Assembly: GCF_040548875.1 (NCBI RefSeq) | Contig: NZ_JBEPSJ010000004.1 | Location: forward strand, 186,001-250,000 | Direction of reading: 5' to 3' | Source: Conyzicola nivalis_A | Lineage (GTDB): Bacteria; Actinomycetota; Actinomycetes; Actinomycetales; Microbacteriaceae | Length of the DNA stretch: 64,000 bases | Shown: piece after piece, positions 1 through 9,652 of the stretch | Position numbering within the stretch: the stretch's first letter is position 1 | How the letters are laid out: every line of letters begins with the position of its first letter | Notes under the pieces: generated by a model | Told to the model about the DNA's origin: nothing | The model's database searches: none | Seen by the model: the letters and a program-made list of their open reading frames with translations, nothing else | Made by a program: the position numbers and the translations under genes

Positions 1-1
1 A

Positions 2-577
2 CCCGACATCTCTGCCGTGCGCGCCCGCGTGACGCTCTTCGCCGGCATCGCACTCGCCACGTCGCTGGTGGTGTGGACCACGGGTTTCGGCGTGAGCATC
101 CTCGACACCGGAACCGACGTGGCGGGAAGCGCGCTCGGCATCTCGGCGGCGCTCGCCCAGCTCGCCGTGGTGCCGCTGCTCTGGGCCGCGACGCTCGCGG
201 TCGCCGCCCGCCTGCCGCGCTCGGCCGACGCGGCGAGAGTAGGCTTCGCCGCGGCATCCGTCGTCGTCGTCGTGTCCGTCGCCGGAATGGTGGTCGGCTT
301 CTCGCCCGCCGGCGACGTGTACATCGCGACCGCCGGCGTGCTGAGCATCGGCGTCGCCCTGTGGGCGGGGGCGATCGTCTGGTCGCTCACGGCCGCGTGG
401 CCAACGGGTGCGCGGGCCGGAGCCGCGGTCGTCACCGTGGTGGCCGCCGCGGCGGTCTACGCCGTGCTCGTCGCGCTGTCGGGCGGCGTGACGCTCGCTC
501 TGGTCAGCGGGTTCGTCGCGTTCGGCGGGTCCCGGCTGCTGCTGCGGTCTAGCCCAGCGACGCTTCCAGCTTCGTAG
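2..577 (+). CDS. Hypothetical multi-pass membrane protein, 5' partial
   Basis: The reading frame is open from the window edge, so the true start probably lies upstream. The first in-window candidate, a GTG at 17, has no ribosome binding site. The visible 186 or so residues form about five hydrophobic segments (Ala/Val/Leu-rich stretches near residues 6-30, 38-62, 75-95, 103-125 and 135-170) separated by short Arg-rich loops, so it is an integral membrane protein. No family motif was recognised. It converges on the PTS IIB gene and the two coding ends overlap by 29 nt. Function is unknown. Confidence 0.6.
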   Translation, partial: PDISAVRARVTLFAGIALATSLVVWTTGFGVSILDTGTDVAGSALGISAALAQLAVVPLLWAATLAVAARLPRSADAARVGFAAASVVVVVSVAGMVVGFSPAGDVYIATAGVLSIGVALWAGAIVWSLTAAWPTGARAGAAVVTVVAAAAVYAVLVALSGGVTLALVSGFVAFGGSRLLLRSSPATLPAS

Positions 578-818
578 TCAGCTCGTCGGTGTCGAAGAAG
601 TTCTCGATCACGATGACGTCGGCGAAGGTCTTGCCGATGGCGTCGACGAACTCGGCGGAGGTGAGGATGACCTGCGCGTCTCGGGCGAGGTCGAGCGAGT
701 CGAGGTGCACCGCAGTGACCTCCGCCTCGATGTCGAGCTTCTTGAGCACCCGTTCCGCATTGACCTTGAGAATTCCGGAGCTGCCGATCCCGGCTCCGCA
801 GATGGCGACGATCTTCAT
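549..818 (-). CDS. PTS system IIB component, ascorbate/lactose-type fold
   Basis: This 89-residue protein begins with a beta strand and the P-loop-like phosphocysteine motif CGAGIGSS (Cys7), as in the UlaB/SgaB and other small IIB proteins. IIB takes phosphate from IIA and passes it to a sugar bound by the membrane IIC subunit. It starts at 818, directly after the IIA stop at 819, and its ribosome binding site (GGGAGGA) lies inside the end of the IIA gene, so translation is coupled. No IIC gene lies in the window: the next gene downstream is a convergent membrane protein. The sugar is unknown. Confidence 0.85.
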   Translation of the reverse strand: MKIVAICGAGIGSSGILKVNAERVLKKLDIEAEVTAVHLDSLDLARDAQVILTSAEFVDAIGKTFADVIVIENFFDTDELTTKLEASLG

Positions 819-1262
819 CTAGCTTCCTCCCATGATCGCCTGCACCTCGGCGACGGTCGTGGCGTCGGCCAGTGCCTGGATGGCATTCGAGTCGTTGAAG
901 ACGTTCGCGAGCTCCGCGACCGCCGCGAGGTGGGCATCCGACGACTTGATGGCGAGTCCGAGCACGACGCGCACGGGATCGTTGTGCGGGTGTCCGAAGT
1001 TCACCGGTTCGGCAAGCGTCACGATGGCGAGGCCGTCGGCGAGCACCGCCGGGCCGGGCCGGGCGTGGGCGAGGGCGAGCCCCGGGGCGATCACGACGTA
1101 CGGGCCGTGCTCCTCGATCATGCGCACCATCTCGTCGGCGTAGGCCGGAGTGGCGGCCCCTGAGCGTTCGAGCACGCGGCCGCTGACACGAACGGCGGAG
1201 CGCCAGTCGGCGACGACCGCCCCGATCTCGACGGCCTCGTCCGGCAGCTCGGGAAGGGGCAT
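819..1262 (-). CDS. PTS system IIA component (fructose/mannitol/ascorbate type)
   Basis: 147 residues, the usual size for a PTS EIIA type-2 domain. His66, in the context GLALAHARPG, matches the phosphorylated His of this family, followed by the typical NFGHPHNDPVRVVLGL block. It would accept phosphate from HPr and donate it to the adjacent IIB. The ATG at 1262 lies 2 nt after the adenosine deaminase stop, so the three genes form one operon. Proteins of this kind can also act as regulatory phosphocarriers without a transport partner. That is possible here because no IIC is present. Confidence 0.85.
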   Translation of the reverse strand: MPLPELPDEAVEIGAVVADWRSAVRVSGRVLERSGAATPAYADEMVRMIEEHGPYVVIAPGLALAHARPGPAVLADGLAIVTLAEPVNFGHPHNDPVRVVLGLAIKSSDAHLAAVAELANVFNDSNAIQALADATTVAEVQAIMGGS

Positions 1263-1264
1263 CG

Positions 1265-2377
1265 TTACGCCTTCTCGAATCCGGTGAGGATCGCGTCGAT
1301 GAGGTCGTCGCGGTCGTCGAGGGAGAGGAAGGATGCAGCGGCGGCATTGAGCTGGAACTGGGCCAGGTCGTCGAGGCCGTAGCCGAACTCCTCGGCGAGC
1401 AGGAACAGCTCCTTCGAGAGGCTGGTGTTGCTCATCAGGCGGTTGTCGACGTTCACGGTCACGCGGAAGCCGAGCTGGTAGAGCAGGTCGAACGGATGGT
1501 CGGACAGCTCGGTGCCCCACGCGTTGGTCTGGAGGTTCGACGACGGCGAGAGCTCGAGGGCGATCTGGCGGTCCTTGATCCACTCGGCGACGCGGCCGAG
1601 CGACACGTACATGCCCTCGTCGTCCTCGCTCGTGGTGGTGATGTCCTCGGCGATGCGCACGCCGTGGCCGATGCGCAGCGCGCGGCCGTCGAACAGTGCG
1701 CTCTTGATGCTGTCGAGGCTGTCGGCCTCGCCGGCGTGCACGGTGACGGGCAGGAAGTTCTGGGCGAGGTAGTCGAACGCGTCGGCGAGCTTGCTCGCCG
1801 GGAAGCCGGCCTCGGCGCCGGCGATGTCGAACCCGACGACGCCGTTCTCGCGCTGCCGCACGGCGAGCTCGGCGATCTCGAGGCCGCGGTCGGCGTGACG
1901 CATGGCGCTGACGAGCTGGCCGACGCGGATGCTGCGTCCCGACTCCAGAGCGTCGGTGACACCCTGCTCGAGCCCCTCCTGCACCGCTTCGACGACCTCG
2001 TCGAGGGTGAGACCGCCGGTCAGGTGCTGCTCGGGCGCCCAGCGCACTTCGCCGTAGATGACGCCGTCCGCCGCCAGGTCGAGCACGAACTCGCGCGCGA
2101 CGCGGAACAGGCCTGAGCGCGTCTGCATGACCGCGATGGTCACGTCGAAGGTCTTCAGGTACTCGACGAGGGAGCCCGACTCCGACTGGGAGGTGAACCA
2201 CGCGGCCAGTTCGGTCGCATCCGTCGTCGGAAGCTCGAGCCCAATCTCCGCGGCGAGATCGATGATCGTCTGCGGGCGGAGTCCGCCGTCGAGGTGGTCG
2301 TGCAGCGAGATCTTGGGCAGCGCGGTGATGGAGGCGCCACCACCCGGGAGGATGTAGGTTTCGGCGGCGTTCGTCAT
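1265..2377 (-). CDS. add: Adenosine deaminase
   Basis: Hydrolyses adenosine and deoxyadenosine to inosine or deoxyinosine plus ammonia in purine salvage. The 370-residue length is normal. Metal and catalytic residues are all visible: HDHLDGG (His26, His28), HAGE (His214, Glu217), RIGHGV (His238) and VNVDN (Asp311). It lies downstream of cdd and deoA in the same orientation but is separated from them by an inserted AbiEi-like gene cassette. No Shine-Dalgarno sequence precedes the ATG. Instead a TAGATT hexamer sits 6 nt upstream on the minus strand, suggesting its own leaderless promoter. It is translated with the PTS IIA/IIB pair. Confidence 0.95.
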   Translation of the reverse strand: MTNAAETYILPGGGASITALPKISLHDHLDGGLRPQTIIDLAAEIGLELPTTDATELAAWFTSQSESGSLVEYLKTFDVTIAVMQTRSGLFRVAREFVLDLAADGVIYGEVRWAPEQHLTGGLTLDEVVEAVQEGLEQGVTDALESGRSIRVGQLVSAMRHADRGLEIAELAVRQRENGVVGFDIAGAEAGFPASKLADAFDYLAQNFLPVTVHAGEADSLDSIKSALFDGRALRIGHGVRIAEDITTTSEDDEGMYVSLGRVAEWIKDRQIALELSPSSNLQTNAWGTELSDHPFDLLYQLGFRVTVNVDNRLMSNTSLSKELFLLAEEFGYGLDDLAQFQLNAAAASFLSLDDRDDLIDAILTGFEKA

Positions 2378-2383
2378 GGGACA

Positions 2384-2389
2384 AATCTA
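2384..2389 (-). promoter_or_regulatory. Putative -10 box of leaderless add promoter
   Basis: TAGATT on the minus strand is followed by 6 nt and then the add ATG (2377), placing the predicted +1 on the start codon. No good -35 is visible and no ribosome binding site is present. This is inferred from spacing only. Confidence 0.45.
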
Positions 2390-2419
2390 CCGTGCCCTGT
2401 CTGGGCAGCGGGCAGAAGT

Positions 2420-2494
2420 CGCCCGAGCCGAGGGGCAAACTTTCGATGTTCAACTGTCGGCTCGGCGTCGATTGCTTGCCCCGCCGTTCGGGCG
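2420..2494. repeat. 75-nt palindromic element A (upstream pair)
   Basis: Imperfect inverted repeat with a 51-nt core running from GGGGC (2432) to GCCCC (2482), plus 12-nt outer arms. The 29-nt left arm and the reverse complement of the right arm agree at 22 positions. The right arm read on the minus strand (2482 to 2460) gives GGGGCAAGCAATCGACG then CCGAGC, nearly identical to the left arms of elements C and D downstream of the AbiEi-like gene. Confidence 0.8.
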
Positions 2495-2567
2495 CCCGAG
2501 CCGAGGGGCGAACTTCCTACCTTCGGCGGGGGCGATGACGTCGTTTCCTTGCCCCGCTGGTCGGGCG
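2493..2567. repeat. 75-nt palindromic element B (upstream pair)
   Basis: Same 75-nt size and 51-nt GGGGC...GCCCC core (2505-2555) as element A, with the same outer arm CGCCCGAGCCGAGGGGC. It abuts A, sharing two bases (2493-2494). The interior is more diverged than in A, C and D, so it looks like an older tandem copy. Confidence 0.7.
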
Positions 2568-2575
2568 GCGCGGCC

Positions 2576-2617
2576 TGTCCTCCACAGGGCGGGGCGGCGG
2601 TTTCGCCCTGTGGACAG
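2576..2617. repeat. Inverted repeat upstream of the AbiEi-like gene
   Basis: TCCACAGGGCG (2581-2591) pairs perfectly with CGCCCTGTGGA (2604-2614). The stem extends outward through CTGTCC/GGACAG with a two-base bulge. It ends about 40 nt before the start codon at 2655 and could be an operator or an mRNA hairpin. The arms resemble DnaA boxes, but nothing else supports an origin. Confidence 0.5.
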
Positions 2618-2654
2618 ACGCGGAGCGACGGATGACGCGCGCCAGACTTGCCCG

Positions 2655-3575
2655 ATGGCACGACGCGACTCGTCTCCCCGCATCCAACTGCCGCATGCCC
2701 TCGCCGGCCGGCCGTTCAGCGTCGACGATGCGCGGCAGTTCGGACTCGGCGAGGGGCGGCTGCGCGGCCGAGATCTGGCGCAGCCGTTCTGGGGAGTGCG
2801 CGGGCCCCTGAGTACGGACGGCCTCATCGACCTGTGCCGCGCCTACCTGACTCGCGCGCATCCCTCGGTGTTCTTCTCCCACGTCACCGCGGCGCGGGTG
2901 CTCGGACTCCGTCTGCCGTTCCGACTGCTCGACGACGACGCACTGGACGTCGCGGTGCCCGCCCCGAAACGAGCGCAACAGGCACGGGGCATCCGCGGGC
3001 ACAAGCTGCGCCTGCGGCCCGGCGACCTCACCCTGCATCTCGGCCTCCCGGTGACATCCGCGGCGCGCACGTGGTGTGACATCGCCGGGCTCCTGAACGA
3101 CGAAGAGCTGCTCGCGGCGGGCGACACTCTGATGTGGTGGCGCAACCCGCTGGCGGAGCCGGACGAGATCGCGGCGGCGGTTGCTCGCCACCGGGGCGGG
3201 GGTCGTCTGGCTCTCCGCCGCACGCTTCCCTCGTTGAACGACCGCTCGGACTCGTCGCCCGAGTCGGTCTTCAGGCACAGGTTCACGCTCGCCGGGCTCC
3301 CGCCGGCGCAGGCCAACCTGCAGTTGTACGACGAACGCGGCGCAAGGGTCGCGATGCCCGACCTCTGCTTTCCGGACTACCGGGAGTCGTTCGACTACGA
3401 GGGCGATCACCACCGCACCGACCCGGCGACGTGGCAGATGGACATTCGGCGGGTGCGGCGCCTGGCGGAGATCGGGTACCACCACACTCGCGCGGCCGCC
3501 GCTGACCTCGCCGATTCGCGGGAGGTCATCGAGCAGTTGCGAGTCGACCTGCGCGCGAAGGGCTGGAGGGGCTAG
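2655..3575 (+). CDS. AbiEi-like protein with C-terminal DUF559/Vsr-like PD-(D/E)XK nuclease fold
   Basis: 306 residues. The N-terminal half resembles AbiEi-type winged-helix antitoxins: a GVRGP motif, then FFSHVTAARVLGLRLP, LGLPVTSAARTWCDIA and EELLAAGDTLMW. The C-terminal part matches the DUF559/Vsr endonuclease-like pattern: SSPES (Glu203), PDLCFPDYR (Asp236) and DYEGDHHR (Asp247, Glu249), followed by a short basic helix. The usual E-Y-D-G is shifted to D-Y-E-G, so activity is uncertain. ATG 2655 is preferred because upstream in-frame sequence runs through palindromic repeats. No AbiEii nucleotidyltransferase partner is adjacent. The gene is flanked on both sides by paired palindromes and sits in opposite orientation inside the nucleoside salvage block. 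Function is not established. Confidence 0.7.
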   Translation: MARRDSSPRIQLPHALAGRPFSVDDARQFGLGEGRLRGRDLAQPFWGVRGPLSTDGLIDLCRAYLTRAHPSVFFSHVTAARVLGLRLPFRLLDDDALDVAVPAPKRAQQARGIRGHKLRLRPGDLTLHLGLPVTSAARTWCDIAGLLNDEELLAAGDTLMWWRNPLAEPDEIAAAVARHRGGGRLALRRTLPSLNDRSDSSPESVFRHRFTLAGLPPAQANLQLYDERGARVAMPDLCFPDYRESFDYEGDHHRTDPATWQMDIRRVRRLAEIGYHHTRAAAADLADSREVIEQLRVDLRAKGWRG

Positions 3576-3606
3576 CCCGGCGCGCTGGGCCTCGCGGGCG
3601 CACTCA

Positions 3607-3681
3607 TGACCGACCCGCGGGGCAAACAATCGACGTTGAGCAGGCCCTTCGAGGTAGGAACATTGCCCCTCGGTTCGTGGA
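3607..3681. repeat. 75-nt palindromic element C (downstream pair)
   Basis: Core from GGGGC (3619) to GCCCC (3669), 51 nt as in A, B and D. Its left arm GGGGCAAACAATCGACG then TTGAGC matches the left arm of D at 21 of 23 positions and the reverse-complemented right arm of A nearly as well. It lies 31 nt after the stop codon of the AbiEi-like gene. Confidence 0.75.
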
Positions 3682-3689
3682 GCGCGCGC

Positions 3690-3764
3690 TCGTGCGGATG
3701 AGGGGCAGACAATCGACGCTGAGCGGATGCTTCAGGGTCGAAAGCTTGCCCCTCGGCCCCTCGG
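3690..3764. repeat. 75-nt palindromic element D (downstream pair)
   Basis: Core from GGGGC (3702) to GCCCC (3752), again 51 nt. Left arm GGGGCAGACAATCGACG then CTGAGC; right arm ends TCGAAAGCTTGCCCC. The outer 12-nt arms are not complementary here, so only the core is conserved. Confidence 0.75.
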
Positions 3765-3782
3765 CTCGTCGGCGACGGCGGC

Positions 3783-3814
3783 GACGGGGCGACGGGGCGA
3801 CGGGGCGACGGGGC
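3783..3814. repeat. 8-bp tandem repeat, four perfect copies
   Basis: GACGGGGC repeated four times in a row, preceded by related GGCGACG units. It lies between palindrome D and the 3' end of deoA and occupies the place where a deoA terminator or junction would be expected. Copy number may vary between strains. Confidence 0.85.
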
Positions 3815-3827
3815 GCTCGCGCCGAGG

Positions 3828-5123
3828 TCAGCCGATGCGGCCGGCGATCAGCGGGCCGCCGGTGTCGACCGGGTCGTCGGCGTCGCCGATGCGGTAGGCG
3901 CCGTCGAGGGCCTCGAGGGCACGTTCGAAGCGCTCGGGCTCGTCGGCGCTGAGCGTGAACAGGGGCTGGCCGGCCGTAACCGTGTCACCCGGTTTCGCGT
4001 GCAGGTCGACGCCCGCCGCGTGCTGCACGGGGTCCTGCTTGCGCGCACGTCCGGCGCCGAGCCGCCATGCGGCGATGCCGAACGGCAGCGCCTCCTGCGC
4101 GACGAGCACTCCCGAGCGTTCCGCGGTGACGATGTGCGTCTCGCGCGCGACGGGGAGCGCGGCGTCAGGGTCGCCGCCCTGGGCCCGGATCATCGCGTTC
4201 CAGGTGTCCATGGCCCTGCCGTCCTGCAGCGCGGCCTCGACGTCGGCGTCGGGTCGGCCGGCGAGGGCGAGCATCTCGCGGGCGAGGGCGATGGTGAGCT
4301 CGACGATGTCGGCGGGGCCGCCGCCGGCGAGCACCTCGACCGACTCGCGCACCTCGTTCGCGTTGCCGATGGCGAGGCCGAGCGGCACGTTCATGTTGGT
4401 GAGCAGCGCGGTCGTGGCGACGCCCGCGTCCTTGCCGAGCGCGACCATGGTCTCGGCGAGCTCGCGGCTCTGCTCGATGTCTTTGAGGAACGCGCCCGAG
4501 CCGAACTTCACGTCGAGCACGAGCGCGGAGGTGCCCTCGGCGATCTTCTTGCTCATGATCGACGAGGCGATCAGCGGGATCGACTCGACCGTTCCGGTGA
4601 TGTCGCGCAGCGCGTAGAGCTTGCCGTCGGCCGGCGCCAGGCCGGAGCCCGCGGCACAGACGACCGCGCCGACGTCGCGCAGCTGCTGGTGGAACTCGTC
4701 GTTCGTGAGGGATGCCCGCCAGCCGGGGATCGACTCGAGCTTGTCGAGGGTACCGCCGGTGTGGCCGAGACCGCGTCCGGAGAGCTGCGGGACGGCGACG
4801 CCGAAGGATGCCACGAGCGGGGCCAGCGGAAGGGTGATCTTGTCGCCCACTCCGCCGGTGGAGTGCTTGTCTGTCGTCTGCTTGCCGAGGCCGTCGAACG
4901 ACAGGGTCTCGCCGCTCGCGATCATCGCCAGCGTGAGGTCGCGGATCTCCTCGCGCGCCATGCCGTTGAGGAAGATCGCCATGGTCATCGCGGCCATCTG
5001 CTCGTCGGCGACGTATCCGCGGGTGTAGGCGTCGACGAGCCAGTCGATCTGCGGGGTCGTGAGCGTCCCGCGGTCGCGCTTGGCGTGGATGAGGTCGACG
5101 ACGTCGAACGGTTCGACGGCCAT
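3828..5123 (-). CDS. deoA: Thymidine phosphorylase
   Basis: Phosphorolyses thymidine (often also deoxyuridine) to the free base and deoxyribose-1-phosphate. 431 residues. The pyrimidine-nucleoside phosphorylase signature SGRGLGHTGGTLDKLE and the phosphate/substrate loop KHSTGGVGDK are present, as is the Lys-rich SIMSKK segment. The C-terminal alpha/beta domain (PGDTVTAGQPLFTL) is complete. The ATG at 5123 follows the cdd stop by 2 nt, so it is the last gene of the import and salvage operon. Its 3' end runs directly into the 8-bp tandem repeat and the palindrome cassette, with no recognisable terminator. Confidence 0.95.
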   Translation of the reverse strand: MAVEPFDVVDLIHAKRDRGTLTTPQIDWLVDAYTRGYVADEQMAAMTMAIFLNGMAREEIRDLTLAMIASGETLSFDGLGKQTTDKHSTGGVGDKITLPLAPLVASFGVAVPQLSGRGLGHTGGTLDKLESIPGWRASLTNDEFHQQLRDVGAVVCAAGSGLAPADGKLYALRDITGTVESIPLIASSIMSKKIAEGTSALVLDVKFGSGAFLKDIEQSRELAETMVALGKDAGVATTALLTNMNVPLGLAIGNANEVRESVEVLAGGGPADIVELTIALAREMLALAGRPDADVEAALQDGRAMDTWNAMIRAQGGDPDAALPVARETHIVTAERSGVLVAQEALPFGIAAWRLGAGRARKQDPVQHAAGVDLHAKPGDTVTAGQPLFTLSADEPERFERALEALDGAYRIGDADDPVDTGGPLIAGRIG

Positions 5124-5125
5124 GG

Positions 5126-5539
5126 TCAACCGGCGCTGACGGCCGAGTACTCGGCGAGCTGACGCGGGCCGAACGCGTCGGGCAGCACTTCGTCCATGGT
5201 CTTGATGCCCGACACGGTCTCGAGCAGCATGCCCTCGGCGGAGAACTCGTTGAGCAGCTGACGGCAGCGCCCGCAGGGCATGAGGATGTTGCCGTGCCCG
5301 TCGACGCAGGTGAACGCGACTAGCTCGCCGCCGCCCGACATGTGCAACGCCGAGACGAGGGCGCACTCGGCGCACAGGCCCACTCCGTACGAGGCGTTCT
5401 CCACGTTGCATCCCGAGACTATGCGGCCGTCGGAGACGAGCGCCGCGGCCCCCACCGGGAAGTTCGAGTACGGCGAGTACGACTTGCGCATCGCGTCGTT
5501 GGCGGCGGCGCGCAGGGCGTCCCAGTCGATCTCGGGCAT
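5126..5539 (-). CDS. cdd: Cytidine deaminase
   Basis: Deaminates cytidine and deoxycytidine to uridine or deoxyuridine, which feeds the adjacent phosphorylase. 137 residues, typical for the homotetrameric class. Zinc ligands Cys56, Cys89 and Cys92 and the catalytic Glu58 are visible in CAEC and PCGRCRQ, and the substrate motif CNVENASYG is intact. It lies 16 nt downstream of the permease gene and 2 nt upstream of deoA. Confidence 0.96.
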   Translation of the reverse strand: MPEIDWDALRAAANDAMRKSYSPYSNFPVGAAALVSDGRIVSGCNVENASYGVGLCAECALVSALHMSGGGELVAFTCVDGHGNILMPCGRCRQLLNEFSAEGMLLETVSGIKTMDEVLPDAFGPRQLAEYSAVSAG

Positions 5540-5555
5540 GCGGGGTTCCTTACTA

Positions 5556-6826
5556 CTACTGCTTGATGTACGGCTTGCCGGCAGCGGCCGGACCGACGAC
5601 GCGGCCGACGAGACCGGCGACGGCGACGAGGGTGACGAGGTACGGCACCATCGCGATGAGGTCAGGCGGGATGTCGGCGCCGGTCTGTCCGGCGAAGATG
5701 CGGAAGTTCTTCGAGAATCCGAAGAGCAGCGCGGCGAGGGCGGCGAGCCACGGGTTCCAGCGTCCGAGGATCACGCAGGCGAGGGCGATGAAGCCCTGGC
5801 CGGCCGACATCTCGCGCACGAACGCGCCCACCGAGCCCAGAGTGAGGGCCGCGCCGCCGAGGCCGGCGATCGTGCCGGCGAGAGTGACGGTCCAGAAGCG
5901 GGTGCGGTTGACGTTGATGCCTACCGTGTCGGCGGCCAGCGGATGCTCGCCGACGGCCCGGATGCGGAGCCCGATCTTGGTCTTGAAGAGGATGTACCAG
6001 ACGAGCGGCACGAGCACGAACATGAGGTAGGTCGTGATGCGCTGGTCGAAGAGCACGGGGCCGATGACCGGGATGCTCGACAGGAACGGGATCGGCAGGA
6101 ACGGCAGGGTTCCCGGGAAGTTCGTCTCCTGCGAGTTGTCGTTGAGCACCGCGGCGTAGAAGAAGTTCGTCAGCCCGATCACGAGGGCGTTGAGCACGAC
6201 ACCGACGATGATCTGGTCTACCAGGTACCTGATCGAGAACACGGCCAGCACCATCGAGACCAGGGCGCCGCCGATGAGCGCGGCGATGAGTCCCAGCGTG
6301 AGGCTGTTGGTGACGCTCGCGACGACCGCGGAGACGAAGGCGCCGGCGAGCAGCTGGCCCTCGATCGCGATGTTGACGATGCCGACCCGTTCGCCGATGA
6401 CGCCGGCGAGGGAGCCGAAGACGACGGGGGTGGCGAGGGCGATCGAGCCGCTGATGAGGAAGACCACGGGGACCTTCGAACCGGCGCCGGTCCAGACGAC
6501 CAGGGTCACCAGGAACAGGATCGTGAAGACGATGACCACCCAGAGCGGGACCTTGCGCCGGCCGACGGTGAGCCACACCGCGTAGGCGGCGAGCAGGAGC
6601 AGCAGCACTCCCACCACGAGGCACAGCGTCATGGACGTGACGGGCACGTTGGGCAGGATGATCGCGTCGGTCTGCTCGGAGAAGACGATCAGCGCGGTGC
6701 GGTCGTCGCCGAAGACTCCGAACGCGAAGAACGCGACGAGGGCGAGCAGCGACAGTGCGATCGCCGTCTTCCACTTGCGCGGCACGACGGTGACGGTGTG
6801 GACAACGGGGGTGGAGGTGACTGTCG

Positions 6827-6830
<4 letters not shown>
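5556..6830 (-). CDS. ABC transporter permease, BMP/nucleoside importer family (second permease)
   Basis: 424 residues with about ten hydrophobic segments. The inner-membrane permease pattern of the BPD_transp_2 (YufQ/BmpC) type is clear: GVIGERVGIVNIAIEGQLL, then GVVLNALVIGLTNF and the cytoplasmic coupling segment RIRAVGEHPLAADTVGINV. It should pair with the adjacent permease to carry nucleosides delivered by the BMP lipoprotein. It starts at 6830 with an ATGA overlap with the first permease. The N-terminal 60 residues before the core are longer than in many homologues and contain one extra predicted membrane segment. Confidence 0.92.
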
Positions 6831-8082
<1,252 letters not shown>

Positions 8083-8086
<4 letters not shown>

Positions 8087-9582
8087 GCTGCGATACCTGC
8101 CATCATCTCGCCGAGCGTCGCCCGGCTGGTGTCCGCGTCGACGATGCCCACGATCCTGCCGCGGTACATGACCGCGATACGGTCGGCGAGGCCGACGACC
8201 TCGTCGAGCTCGGTCGACACGATGAGCACTGGGATCCCCGAGTCGCGGGTCGCGACGATGCGGTCGTGCACGAACTCGATCGACCCGACGTCGAGGCCCC
8301 GGGTGGGCTGCGAGGCGATCAGCAGCCGCAGCTCGCGCGACAGCTCGCGCGCGAGCACGACCTTCTGCTGGTTGCCGCCGGAAAGGCGGCCGGCGAGGGT
8401 CTCCGTGCCCTGCGTGCGGATGTCGAACTCCTTGATCGACTTCTCGGCGAATTCCTCGCGGTAGTCGAAGCGGATGTTCATCCCCTTCGCGAAGGGGGCG
8501 CCGACGCTGCGGTCGAGCATGAGGTTCTCGGCGACCGAGAACTCGGCGACGAGGCCGTCCTTCTTGCGGTCCTCCGGCACGAAGCCGATTCCGGCGTCGA
8601 GGCTGTCGCGCACCGATGCGCCGACGAGCTCGCGGCCGTCGAGGGTGACCGAGCCCTTCACTCCCGAGCGCAGACCCAGGATCGCCTCGGTGAGCTCGGT
8701 CTGCCCGTTGCCCTGCACGCCGGCGATGGCGAGGATCTCGCCCTCCCGGATGGTGAAGGTCACGTCGTCGAGCAGCCGCTGGCCGTTGGCGTCGAGCACC
8801 GTGAGGCCCGCGACCACGAACGAGTCGGCGCCGAGCGTCGGCGGGTTCTTCGCGACCGTGAGGTCGACGGCGCGGCCCACCATGAGTGAGGCGAGTTCCG
8901 TGGTGCTCGCGGATGGCGAGGCGGTCGCGACGATCTTTCCGAGGCGCATGACGGTGATGCGGTCGGCGACCTCTTTGACCTCGCGGAGCTTGTGGGTGAT
9001 GAAGACGATGGATGTGCCGGAGGCGGCGAGCTGTTTCATGATGATCATGAGCTCGTCGGTCTCCTGCGGGGTGAGCACCGCGGTGGGCTCGTCGAGCACG
9101 AGCACCTTCGCGTCGCGCGCGAGGGCCTTGATGATCTCGACCCGCTGCTGGGCGCCGACCGGCAGGTCGCCGACGAGGTCGTCGGGGTCGATGTCGAAGC
9201 CGAACCGCTGCGAGATCTCGAGCACGAGCGCGCGGGCCGCGGGCAGGTCGAGCACGACCCCGCCCTTGACCGGCTCGTGGCCGAGCATCACGTTCTCGGC
9301 GACGGAGAACACGGGGATCAGCATGAAGTGCTGGTGGACCATGCCGATTCCGGCCGCGAGCGCGTCGCCCGGCCCGGTGAATCGAACCGGCTCGTCGTCG
9401 AGCAGGATCTCGCCGTCGTCGGCCTTGTACAGGCCGTAGAGGACGTTCATGAGAGTGGACTTGCCAGCACCGTTCTCACCGAGAAGGCAGTGGATCTCAC
9501 CGGGTTCGATCGTGAGGTCGATGTGGTCATTGGCGACGAGTGCACCAAAGCGCTTGGTAATGCCACGGAGTTCGAGTTTCAT
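8083..9582 (-). CDS. ABC transporter ATP-binding protein with two ABC domains, nucleoside importer
   Basis: 499 residues containing two tandem ABC domains, as in the RbsA/YufO class. The first has Walker A GENGAGKST near residue 35 and VLDEPTAVLTPQE. The second has the degenerate loop GVQGNGQTE and the signature LSGGNQQK, with SQPTRGLD replacing the usual Walker B context. This asymmetry is normal for the family. It energises the two permeases that follow. It is separated from the BMP lipoprotein gene by 127 nt that contain a strong hairpin. Confidence 0.94.
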
Positions 9583-9652
9583 CGTGTCAAGATTCTGCCA
9601 GTAAAACGGCCGGGTATAGGTCGGGGCGCGGAAGTGGGACGCACGGACACAG

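Noticed and set aside
2576..2617. DnaA-box pair or replication origin
   Set aside because: The arms resemble TTGTCCACA, but only two boxes are seen and there is no dnaA/dnaN context, AT-rich unwinding element or strand-bias change. It is treated as a plain inverted repeat.
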